Source: an uncultured Gemmatimonadota bacterium
GTDB taxonomy: Bacteria; Gemmatimonadota; Gemmatimonadetes; Gemmatimonadales; GWC2-71-9
DNA: 7,442 nt
Direction of reading: 5' to 3'
Assembly: GCA_946887295.1 (NCBI GenBank)
Contig: CAMPKP010000156.1
Coordinates: 1 to 7,442, forward strand
The notes under the pieces are model-generated. The model made no database searches and was not told the DNA's origin. It worked only from the letters and a program-made list of their open reading frames with translations. Numbering within the stretch: the stretch's first letter is position 1; each line of letters starts with the position of its first letter. The translations under genes were made by a program, and so were the position numbers. Positions 1-6,520 of the stretch are shown here, in pieces.

Positions 1-39
1 GGTAGGCTGGGTCACGGGAGGTAGGGGGACCGACGGAAC

Positions 40-73
40 GGCGGGAGAGGAAGAACGGCTGGAGAGGAAGAAG
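40..73. repeat. Two tandem copies of a 17-bp purine-rich repeat
   Basis: Positions 40-56 (GGCGGGAGAGGAAGAAC) and 57-73 (GGCTGGAGAGGAAGAAG) are adjacent and identical at 15 of 17 bases. The purine run continues to about 79. On the minus strand the transcript leaving the palindrome would be pyrimidine-rich and G-poor here, which could favour Rho loading. With only two copies, a chance duplication is equally possible. The rest of positions 1-85 holds no gene that I can see. Confidence 0.6.
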
Positions 74-153
74 GAAGGACTACACTGTCATCCTGAGCGA
101 AGCGAAGGAGGCCATGCCCGCGCATGGCCTCCTTCGCTTCGCTCAGGATGACA
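74..153 (-). terminator. Possible transcription terminator of the operon
   Basis: The 32-bp hairpin begins 18 bases after the ureohydrolase stop on the transcribed (minus) strand. It is followed by GTGTAGTCCTTCC, which is pyrimidine-rich but lacks a true run of T. It is not a textbook intrinsic terminator, so termination or 3'-end protection is inferred from position and hairpin strength only. Confidence 0.4.
86..153. repeat. Perfect inverted repeat, REP-like palindrome of the GAGCGAAGCGAAGGA type
   Basis: Positions 86-117 are the exact reverse complement of 122-153, a 32-bp stem with a 4-base loop (CCGC, 118-121). The left arm starts TGTCATCCTGAGCGAAGCGA. I recall palindromes with this core scattered in intergenic regions of several high-GC or environmental bacterial phyla, so this is probably one copy of a dispersed element rather than a unique structure. 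It sits just beyond the stop codon of the last operon gene and could act as a terminator or mRNA 3'-end stabiliser. Its perfect symmetry means it would form the same hairpin in transcripts from either strand. Confidence 0.85.
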
Positions 154-171
154 AAATGCAGTCGGACCCCG

Positions 172-987
172 TCATCGGGACTCCGTGAGCATGCGGGCGG
201 CGATCTCCTTGACCAGCTTGGCGGCCACCGCCGCGCTGAGGCCCGAGGGATCGTTGAGCGGATTGAGCTCCACCAGGTCGGCGCCGACCAGCGCCGCGTC
301 CACCGATTGAATGATGCCGAGCACCTGGCGGACGGTCATTCCGCCGGGCTCCCGGTGCGAGACGCCCGGCGCCAGGCCGGGGTCGATTACGTCGAGGTCG
401 ACGGAGAGATAGACCGGCATGTCGAAGCGCAGCGGCATGCCGTCCCGCCAGCTCCGCATGTCGATGACCTCGACGCCGAACCGCTCCGCCTGCTCCCGCT
501 GGTGGCCGGTCATGGCTCGAATGCCGATCTGCACCAGCCGGTCGGCCTGGTGCTCCTCCATGATCCGGGCGAAGGGACAGGCGTGCGAGTAGCGATCGCC
601 CTGGAACTCGTGGTAGAGGTCGGGATGCGCATCCAGATGCAGGATCGCGAGCTTCTTGTGGTGGTGCCGCACCCCGCGGAGCGCCGGGTAGGTGATCGAG
701 TGATCGCCGCCGAGCAGCAGCGGCCGCCGGCCCGAGTCCACGATGGACGCCACCGCATCCTCGATCCTCGCCCGCGCCTCCGGTCCCGGCTCGCGCTCGT
801 TGAACCAGAGATCGCCTTCGTCGTCCAGCCGGCCGTCCTTGAGGTCGGTACCCGGCTCGGTCCACGCGTTCCCCGCCTCCGACCAGAGCGCCTCCCGTAT
901 CGCCACCGGCGCGCCGGCGGGGCCCCGCTGGTACGAGGAGCTGGCATCGTACGGGATGCCCAGCAGCGCGACCTTCGGCGGCGTCAT
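172..987 (-). CDS. Ureohydrolase family protein (arginase/agmatinase, plant-arginase-like)
   Basis: This 271-residue protein belongs to the Mn-dependent ureohydrolases, which split a guanidino compound into urea and an amine. All six metal ligands are present: H96 (G-G-D-H-S), D119, H121 and D123 (D-A-H-P-D), and D197 and D199 (S-V-D-L-D). The form A-P-G-V-S-H-R-E-P-G-G (206-216), the stretch Y-S-H-A-C-P-F-A-R-I-M-E (133-144) and V-G-A-D-L-V-E-L-N-P (234-243) resemble the plant mitochondrial arginase group more than classic bacterial SpeB or RocF. That group contains both arginase and agmatinase activities, so the substrate is open: arginine, agmatine, guanidinobutyrate or a creatine-like compound. 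The ATG at 987 overlaps the symporter stop in ATGA and has GAGG 10 bases upstream. The frame stays open to about 2604, but that upstream part is only the shadow of the symporter gene. It is the last gene of the operon, ending 18 bases before the large palindrome. Confidence 0.9.
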   Translation of the reverse strand: MTPPKVALLGIPYDASSSYQRGPAGAPVAIREALWSEAGNAWTEPGTDLKDGRLDDEGDLWFNEREPGPEARARIEDAVASIVDSGRRPLLLGGDHSITYPALRGVRHHHKKLAILHLDAHPDLYHEFQGDRYSHACPFARIMEEHQADRLVQIGIRAMTGHQREQAERFGVEVIDMRSWRDGMPLRFDMPVYLSVDLDVIDPGLAPGVSHREPGGMTVRQVLGIIQSVDAALVGADLVELNPLNDPSGLSAAVAAKLVKEIAARMLTESR

Positions 988-2540
988 GCCGGGTGATCCT
1001 CGCCCAGATGCATTCGGCGCTCCATGGCCGCGTAGGCGTCCGCCGCCTTCCGCTCGGGGGCCAGCAGGGACACCACGATCCCTGCGAGGAAGGACAGCGG
1101 GATGGTGAGCAGGGCCGGGTTCTTGAGGGGGAACCAGGCGGTCTCCCGCCCGAGAATATCCACCTGCAGCGTGGGTGACAGGTAGATGAGCAGCAGCGTC
1201 AGCAGCGTCCCCGCGGCCATGCTGGTGACCGCGCCGGCGGTGGTGTAGCCCCGCCAGAAGATGGCGAGGATGAGCGCCGGGAAGTTGGCGCTCGCGGCGA
1301 TGGCGAAGGCGAGCGAGACCATGAACGCCACGTTCTGCCCCTTGAACGTGATCCCCAGCGCGACCGCCACCACGCCCAGGGCCAGCGTGGCGAGCCGGGC
1401 GACGAGCAGCTGCTCCCGCGCGTCGGCATGGCCGTGCCGCACCACGCTCACCCACAGGTCGTGCGACAGCGCCGCGGCGCCCGAGAGGGTGAGCCCCGCC
1501 ACCACCGCCAGGATGGTCGCGAACGCCACCGCGGCGATGAAGCCGAGGAACGGGGTCCCGCCCAGCAGCTCGGCGAGCAGCGGGGCCGCCATGTTGCCGC
1601 CGGCGTCCACCGCGCGGATCGTGTCCGGCCCCACCAGCACCATGGCCCCGAAGCCGAGCACGAAGGTGAGCAGGTAGAAGAGCCCGATGACCCCGGTCGC
1701 CACGAACACCGAGGCGCGCGCGGCGCGGGCGTCGGGCACGGTGTAGAACCGCATGAGGATGTGGGGCAGCCCGGCGGTGCCGAACATGAGCGCCATCCCG
1801 AGGGAGACGGCGTCCAGCGGGTTGGTGACCAGCCTGCCCGGCGCCAGCACGCCCTCGCCGTACCGCCGCGCGGCCTCGGCGAAGAGCGCGGCCGGGTTCA
1901 TCCCGAACCGGAGCAGCACCAGGAGGGCCAGAATGAGGGCGCCGGCCATCAGCAGCAGCGCCTTCACGATCTGCACCCAGGTCGTCGCGATCATCCCGCC
2001 GAACAGCACGTAGCCGATCATCACGATGCCGACCAGCACGATCGCGTGCTCGTAGCTGAAGCCGAACATCAGGCGGATGAGCCCGCCGGCCCCGACCATC
2101 TGCGCGATCAGGTAGAGCGTCACCGTGGCCAGGGTGCCGAGTGCGGCCGCCAGGCGCACCGGCGTCTGCCGGAGCCGCATCGCCACCACGTCGGAGAAGG
2201 TGTACCGCCCCAGATTGCGCAGCGGCTCGGCGATGAGGAACAGCACCACCGGCCAGCCCACCAGCCACCCGGTCGAGTAGATCAGGCCGTCGAAGCCGCT
2301 GGTGGAGACCAGCCCCGCGATCCCGAGGAACGAGGCCGCGCTCATGTAGTCGCCCGCGAGCGCGAGGCCGTTCTGCCCGGCGGTCACCGTGCGTCCCGCG
2401 GCGTAGTACTGCTCCGTCGTCCGGGTCCGACGCGCCGCCCACCAGGTGATCCCCAGCGTCACCGAGATGAAGGCGAAGAAGAACAGCATCGCCACCACGT
2501 TGGGCCGGCCGATGGCCGTCGCCTGCGGAGCCTGGATCAC
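984..2540 (-). CDS. Sodium:solute symporter, ActP-like (SSS family)
   Basis: This 518-residue protein has about 13 hydrophobic segments, the normal size for the SSS family. The N-terminal part is very close to the ActP pattern. It has F-A-F-I-S-V-T-L-G-I-T-W-W-A-A-R-R-T (about 22-39) and T-E-Q-Y-Y-A-A-G-R (about 42-50). N-G-L-A-L-A-G-D-Y-M-S-A-A-S-F-L-G (about 57-73) is the highly conserved stretch where the sodium and substrate sites of this family form. The end is the cytoplasmic charged tail H-L-G-E-D-H-P-A. ActP-type proteins take up small carboxylates such as acetate or glycolate with sodium. Here the substrate may instead be the compound broken down by the operon, or an organic acid released from it. 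The GTG start at 2540 overlaps the DUF485 stop in GTGA, with GGGAGCG a suitable distance upstream. The frame is open to 2624, but those residues do not look like symporter sequence. Confidence 0.9.
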   Translation of the reverse strand: MIQAPQATAIGRPNVVAMLFFFAFISVTLGITWWAARRTRTTEQYYAAGRTVTAGQNGLALAGDYMSAASFLGIAGLVSTSGFDGLIYSTGWLVGWPVVLFLIAEPLRNLGRYTFSDVVAMRLRQTPVRLAAALGTLATVTLYLIAQMVGAGGLIRLMFGFSYEHAIVLVGIVMIGYVLFGGMIATTWVQIVKALLLMAGALILALLVLLRFGMNPAALFAEAARRYGEGVLAPGRLVTNPLDAVSLGMALMFGTAGLPHILMRFYTVPDARAARASVFVATGVIGLFYLLTFVLGFGAMVLVGPDTIRAVDAGGNMAAPLLAELLGGTPFLGFIAAVAFATILAVVAGLTLSGAAALSHDLWVSVVRHGHADAREQLLVARLATLALGVVAVALGITFKGQNVAFMVSLAFAIAASANFPALILAIFWRGYTTAGAVTSMAAGTLLTLLLIYLSPTLQVDILGRETAWFPLKNPALLTIPLSFLAGIVVSLLAPERKAADAYAAMERRMHLGEDHPA

Positions 2541-2821
2541 GGCCGGCGCTCCCGGTCCAGCGCCCGGATGCCGGGATCGTAGTGCTTCGCGGCCCACCGC
2601 ACATAGACCCAGGTGAGGGCCCACGAGGCGACGATCACCAGCGCGCCGAGCAGAATGCCGAGCGTGAGCCCGGGGACGATCTGGATCGCCAGCAGCTCCC
2701 GGCCGTAGGCCACCAGGAGCACGAAGCCGAAGTAGACCAGCACCATCGCCCCGGTGAGGGCGAGCGCCACCCGCCAGCGGGCGGAGTCGAGCTCGCGGAG
2801 CGAGGAATGCGAAGGACTCAC
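2537..2821 (-). CDS. DUF485 (YjcH-like) small inner-membrane protein
   Basis: This 94-residue protein has two membrane segments (about 17-39 and 48-76) and a charged tail ending in R-E-R-R-P. The pattern F-G-F-V-L-L-V-A-Y (about 31-39), then a short loop and the second helix ending W-V-Y-V-R-W-A, is that of DUF485 proteins. Their best-known member, YjcH, is encoded just before the acetate symporter ActP in Escherichia coli. The same arrangement is seen here, because the next gene is an ActP-like symporter and overlaps it by 4 bases. DUF485 proteins are thought to be companions of sodium:solute symporters, but their exact task is not established. The GTG start at 2821 lies in a GTGA overlap with the permease stop. 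A GGAAAG stretch upstream may serve as ribosome binding site. Confidence 0.88.
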   Translation of the reverse strand: MSPSHSSLRELDSARWRVALALTGAMVLVYFGFVLLVAYGRELLAIQIVPGLTLGILLGALVIVASWALTWVYVRWAAKHYDPGIRALDRERRP

Positions 2822-4242
2822 GTGCGCCGCCGCTTTCCGGTGAAGTACACCGCGGTTCCGCCGAGGAGCAGCAGCCCGGTCAGTCCGGCCACCTTGGTGA
2901 CCGCGAGCGCCTTGTTCGGCTCGTCCTCCGCGGGGATGAGCGCCAGCCCGATCGCCGCCGCGGTGACGCAGAAGCCCAGGCCCCCCAGCAGCGTGGCGAC
3001 CGGGCGCCCGCCCGGCACCCGCATCACCTCCGGGCCCGCCGGCTCCGACTGGAGCTTGATCATCGAGGCGAACATGAACAGGTACGGGATGAAGTAGCCG
3101 ATGATGGACATGCTGACGAGCACGTCGTAGGCGCCCTTCACGGTGGTGCCCGCCTGGCCCAGAAAGATGAAGACCGCGGCGACCGCGGCCTGCAGCAGCA
3201 GGCTCACGTGGGGCGACCCGTACTTCGGGTGCACCCGGCCGAACGCCGCGGGCAGGAAGCGGTCGATGCCGGCGACGAAGGGCAGCCTGCCGCCGGCGGC
3301 GAACCACGCGCTCGCCTGGCCCAGCCCGCCGAGCGTGATGAGCAGCGCGGTGACGGCGGTGACCCCGACCGCGCCGACCCGCTCCGAGGCCTGCTGGATC
3401 GAGAGCATGAAGCCCTGCAGGCTCAGAATCCGCGACTGCGGCAGCGCCACCAGCATCGCCACGGTCGAGAGAATGTACAGCGCCGTGATGAGCACCCCGC
3501 TGATCAGGAGCGCCCTGGGAATGTTGCGCCGCGGGTCCCGGATCTCGTCGCCCATCATGGAGGCGCTCTCCAGCCCGCTGAGGGAGAACGCGATGGTGGA
3601 CCAGAAGACGATGTCCTTGAGCCGGGTGCTCGGCACCAGGCTCTCGGCCGTGAACGGCGTGGCCGAGCCGTAGCGGGCATAGGAGACGGCGGCCAGGGCC
3701 ATCAGCAGCAGGGCCGGGACCCAGAGCCCCACGGCGCCGACGTTGTGCAGCCACTTCCCCACCCCGAGCCCGCGGACGTTGAGCGTGACCGCGAGCGCGA
3801 GCGCCGCCAGCGAGAAGATGACATAGTAGGCCGGACTGTCGGTGAGCCCCTGCCACGACGCGCCGCCGATGAAGAGCGCGCTCGCGGCCGTGAAGTAGAA
3901 GAGGCCGGGGAAGTACGGGAGGTTGCACACCCAGTAGTTCCAGCCGGTGATGAACCCGGCGAAGTCGCCGAAGGCGCGCTTGCTCCAGACGTAGCAGCCG
4001 CCCTCGTTGGGGTAGCGCGAGGAGAGCTCGAGCACCGTGAACATCAGCGGCACGTAGAACAGCAGGGCGGCGCCCAGCCAGATCACCACGGCGCCGGGCC
4101 CGGCCGAGGCGGCGGTGCCGATCCAGCGCACCGTGAAGCCGGTGACCAGGTAGAAGAGCAGCAGGTCGCGGAAGCCCATCACCCGGTGCAGCCGGGCGGT
4201 CGCCTGCTGCGCCGGGGCCTGCGGGACGGTGGAAGCCGTCAC
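2818..4242 (-). CDS. APC-superfamily amino acid/amine permease
   Basis: This is a 474-residue, very hydrophobic protein with about 12 predicted membrane segments, the standard length and topology of the amino acid-polyamine-organocation family. The family hallmark E-L-S-S-R-Y-P-N-E-G-G lies at about residues 72-82 after the second helix, followed by Y-V-W-S-K-R-A-F-G-D and G-W-N-Y-W. The first helix has the small-residue stretch A-A-S-A-G-P-G-A (about 44-51), where this family binds substrate in an unwound helix. A cytoplasmic loop around the middle has M-M-G-D-E-I-R-D-P-R-R-N-I-P-R, also typical. The tail is basic (K-R-R-R-T). It should import an amino acid, betaine or polyamine by proton or ion symport, and the substrate cannot be read from the sequence. 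The GTG at 4242 overlaps the oxidase stop in GTGA. The ribosome binding site is weak, so expression may depend on coupling. ATG at 4179 (M22) is a possible alternative start. Confidence 0.9.
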   Translation of the reverse strand: MTASTVPQAPAQQATARLHRVMGFRDLLLFYLVTGFTVRWIGTAASAGPGAVVIWLGAALLFYVPLMFTVLELSSRYPNEGGCYVWSKRAFGDFAGFITGWNYWVCNLPYFPGLFYFTAASALFIGGASWQGLTDSPAYYVIFSLAALALAVTLNVRGLGVGKWLHNVGAVGLWVPALLLMALAAVSYARYGSATPFTAESLVPSTRLKDIVFWSTIAFSLSGLESASMMGDEIRDPRRNIPRALLISGVLITALYILSTVAMLVALPQSRILSLQGFMLSIQQASERVGAVGVTAVTALLITLGGLGQASAWFAAGGRLPFVAGIDRFLPAAFGRVHPKYGSPHVSLLLQAAVAAVFIFLGQAGTTVKGAYDVLVSMSIIGYFIPYLFMFASMIKLQSEPAGPEVMRVPGGRPVATLLGGLGFCVTAAAIGLALIPAEDEPNKALAVTKVAGLTGLLLLGGTAVYFTGKRRRT

Positions 4243-5405
4243 ACCATGTAGTTCCGCGGCGGGTCTTTCATCTGGAGGATCGGGCGATCGATCCGGAACG
4301 GCGCGAGATCGCGAGGCGAGCGGCCGTCGATGGAGAGGTCGGAGAGGATCCGGCCGACCAGCGAAGCGAACTTGAAGCCGTGTCCGCCGCCGATCGCCAC
4401 GGCGATCCCGGGGTGGTGCGGCAGCACGTCGAGCACGAAGTCGCGGTCGGGCGTGAGGGTGTAGAGGCAGGTCTTGGTGTAGATGATCGGCCCCAGGGCG
4501 CCCGGCAGGTGCCGCTCCAGAAACCGGACCACCCGCGCCAGCGCCTCGCGGTCGGGCTCGAAGGTGCGCGAGTCCCCCGTGGTCTCCTGCCCTCCGGCGT
4601 CCTGGCCCACCTTGGGCCCCGGCTCGCCGAAGGCCGGGAAGCCGTAGAAGCAGGGATCGTCCATCCAGATCCACACCGGGAAGCGGTCCGGCTGGAAGTC
4701 GGGCAGGTTGGGCGAGGCGAAGTAGGTCACCTGCTCCTTGGTGACGCGGAGCGGCAGCTCGAGCCCGGCCGGGGCCAGCGCGCGGTTGGACCAGGCGCCG
4801 GCGGTGATCACCAGGCGGCGGCAGCGGTAGGTCGCCTCCGCGGTGCGGACCTCGACCTCGCCGTCCAGCGGACGAATCTCCTCGACCGGGGTCCGGTCGC
4901 GGAGGGTGGCCCCGTGCTCGCGCGCCATCCGCACGTGGGCCGCGTTCCCCCGCGCGGCCATCGCGATCCCGCTCTGCTCCTGGAAGAGCCCGTGCATGTC
5001 GTCGGTCAGGCGCCACTGGGGCCAGCGGCGCATGATCTCCCCGGCGTCGAGCCGCTCGTACTCGACGCCGGCCGCGTCCATGCTGTCGCTGTAGGTGCTG
5101 AGGGGAATCGCGCTCTCCCTCGGCCCCACGTCGAGACCGCCGGTCCCGAGCACCACCTGCTCCCCCGACTCCCGCTCCAGCTCGGCCCAGGCCTCGAACG
5201 CGAATTTGGCGAGCTCGACGTAGCCGGGCGTGTGGTAGGAGAGGCGGATGATTCTCGAGTGGTCCTGCGACTCGCCCCGCACGTGGCCCAGCTCGAACTG
5301 CTCGAGCCCGAGCACCTCGGTGCCGGCCCGCCGCGCCAGCCAGTACGCCGCGGCGCTGCCGAACCCGCCCAGACCCAGCACGACGTACTCGAAATCGAGC
5401 TTCAC
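4239..5405 (-). CDS. Monomeric sarcosine oxidase/N-methyltryptophan oxidase-family flavoenzyme
   Basis: This 388-residue protein matches the usual length of the MSOX/SolA family, which oxidises N-methyl amino acids to the demethylated amine, formaldehyde and H2O2. The N-terminal FAD-binding motif G-L-G-G-F-G-S is at residues 11-17. The S-R-I-I-R stretch (R51 and R54) corresponds by eye to Arg49 and Arg52 of the Bacillus enzyme. C313 in T-C-L-Y-T-L-T-P-D aligns with the cysteine that covalently binds FAD (Cys315), K345 in G-H-G-F-K-F with the carboxylate-binding Lys348, and K265 with the oxygen-activating Lys265. Y254 is also kept. Two active-site histidines of the Bacillus enzyme (His45 and His269) appear replaced by Q47 and D269, so the substrate may not be sarcosine. 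The GTG start at 5405 overlaps the Rieske stop in GTGA, and the glycine-rich FAD motif follows immediately, which supports it. A purine-rich AGGGGAG lies rather far upstream. The gene order suggests it acts on the product of the Rieske enzyme. Confidence 0.9.
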   Translation of the reverse strand: MKLDFEYVVLGLGGFGSAAAYWLARRAGTEVLGLEQFELGHVRGESQDHSRIIRLSYHTPGYVELAKFAFEAWAELERESGEQVVLGTGGLDVGPRESAIPLSTYSDSMDAAGVEYERLDAGEIMRRWPQWRLTDDMHGLFQEQSGIAMAARGNAAHVRMAREHGATLRDRTPVEEIRPLDGEVEVRTAEATYRCRRLVITAGAWSNRALAPAGLELPLRVTKEQVTYFASPNLPDFQPDRFPVWIWMDDPCFYGFPAFGEPGPKVGQDAGGQETTGDSRTFEPDREALARVVRFLERHLPGALGPIIYTKTCLYTLTPDRDFVLDVLPHHPGIAVAIGGGHGFKFASLVGRILSDLSIDGRSPRDLAPFRIDRPILQMKDPPRNYMV

Positions 5406-6520
5406 CCGGCGTCGCCCATTCGCTCCCCTACGTATCTCCTGATGTCCAGGCTCCAGCTCTCCATGGGCGCGTAGTACCCGGTCTGGAAGACCCGCGAGGA
5501 CATGCCGCGCTGCACCGATTCGCAGATGGTCCAGTCCTGCCGGTTCACCAGGTCCCAGAACTCCACGGCGTCGGAGGGATCGAAGCCGGGCTTCGCCATC
5601 TCGGAGGGGTGGAAGAGGAACTCGCAGATCACGGTGGTCCGGCCGGGCCCGTGCGGCCAGAGGGTGAAGGACGCCACGTGCTCGGCGGACAGGCTCAGGA
5701 GGAGGTTGGGGTAGACCAGCTCGCCCTTGTGGCGCTCCCGCTCGTCCTCGCTCAGCCCCTCGAACGGCGCCCGGCTGCTGGTGCCGCTGGCGGTGAAGGT
5801 CCAGGCGCCGTCGCGGTGGGGGATCCCGCGCTCCCAGTCGAGGTCGGCGCCGCCCCGCTGCTTGAACGCGGGCACCAGCCGGCACAGCTCGGGATGCACC
5901 GGACCGCAGTGGTAGCACTCGTTGTAGTTCTCCAGCATCACCTTCCAGTTGGCGGCGATCTCGTACTCGATGCGCCGTGCCGCGCGCAGCTCCCGCAGCG
6001 GATAGCGGAGGAGGCGCTCGGGCACTCCGCCGAGCTGGGCATCGAGCGGCTTCGCGTCGGAGGGCGTCAGATGGAGGAAGATGAATCCACCCCAGGTCGC
6101 CACTCCCACCGGGTGCAGGGAGAGGTCGCCCTTCGCGAGTCCGTCGCCCTCCTCGAGGAAGGGCGCCGTGCGCAGGGCGCCCTCGAGGGTGTAGGTCCAG
6201 GAGTGATAGGGGCAGCGGATGCCGCCGCTGAAGGTTCCGCGGCCGCACTCCGACACCAGGCGGGAGCCCCGGTGGCGGCACACGTTGTAGTGGGCCGCGA
6301 GCGCGCCGTCCCGGGAGCGGACGACGAGCACGCTCTCGCCCGCCACGTCGCGCACCAGGTAGTCGCCCGGCTGGGGGATCTCCTCCTCGCGCGCGGCGCA
6401 GAACCACTCGCGGAAGAAGATCCGCTCGCGCTCCAGCGCGAAGAGCCGGTCCGAGAGATAGTAGTCCCGGTGCAGCGTGCGCTCGAGCGCGGCGCCCGGC
6501 GGCTGCGGCTCGCCGCTCAT
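5402..6520 (-). CDS. Rieske [2Fe-2S] non-heme iron oxygenase, alpha subunit (GbcA/stachydrine-demethylase-like)
   Basis: This 372-residue protein has the normal length of a ring-hydroxylating oxygenase alpha subunit. The N-terminal Rieske domain (about 35-150) has cluster ligands C81 and H83 (V-C-R-H-R-G) and C103 and H106 (C-P-Y-H-S-W). The C-terminal catalytic domain has the mononuclear iron motif N-Y-N-E-C-Y-H-C-G-P-V-H, giving H204 and H209, with D323 (E-F-W-D-L-V-N) as probable third ligand. E201 sits at the position that bridges electron transfer between subunits. The N-x-E-C-Y-H-C form and the ending C-E-S-V-Q-R-G-M are typical of the glycine betaine monooxygenase, stachydrine demethylase and choline monooxygenase group. 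That group uses O2 to hydroxylate an N-methyl group, which leaves as formaldehyde. Such enzymes need a ferredoxin-type reductase, and none is encoded here. The ATG at 6520 was preferred over a GTG at 6562 because of the ATGA overlap with the cupin and a strong ribosome binding site. The exact substrate is unknown. Confidence 0.9.
   Translation of the reverse strand: MSGEPQPPGAALERTLHRDYYLSDRLFALERERIFFREWFCAAREEEIPQPGDYLVRDVAGESVLVVRSRDGALAAHYNVCRHRGSRLVSECGRGTFSGGIRCPYHSWTYTLEGALRTAPFLEEGDGLAKGDLSLHPVGVATWGGFIFLHLTPSDAKPLDAQLGGVPERLLRYPLRELRAARRIEYEIAANWKVMLENYNECYHCGPVHPELCRLVPAFKQRGGADLDWERGIPHRDGAWTFTASGTSSRAPFEGLSEDERERHKGELVYPNLLLSLSAEHVASFTLWPHGPGRTTVICEFLFHPSEMAKPGFDPSDAVEFWDLVNRQDWTICESVQRGMSSRVFQTGYYAPMESWSLDIRRYVGERMGDAG

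Noticed and set aside
86..153. CRISPR or insertion-sequence end
   Set aside because: There is only one palindrome, with no spacer-repeat series, no transposase and no flanking target duplication visible.
1428..2582. Long plus-strand open frames opposite the operon (also 124-996, 3208-4251, 4380-5474 and 5609-6550)
   Set aside because: They are antisense shadows typical of high-GC DNA, with low-complexity R/G/H/E-rich translations and no motifs, and every one lies over a clearly recognised minus-strand gene.
172..2604. An 810-residue open frame joining the ureohydrolase to upstream sequence, as if a fusion protein
   Set aside because: The part upstream of 987 is the shadow of the symporter gene: it is arginine- and glycine-rich and has no domain sense. 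The ATGA overlap and ribosome binding site fix the start at 987.
2818..5016. Permease frame extended upstream to 732 residues
   Set aside because: The extension is antisense-like, arginine-rich sequence over the oxidase gene. The transporter homology begins after the GTG at 4242, in a GTGA overlap.
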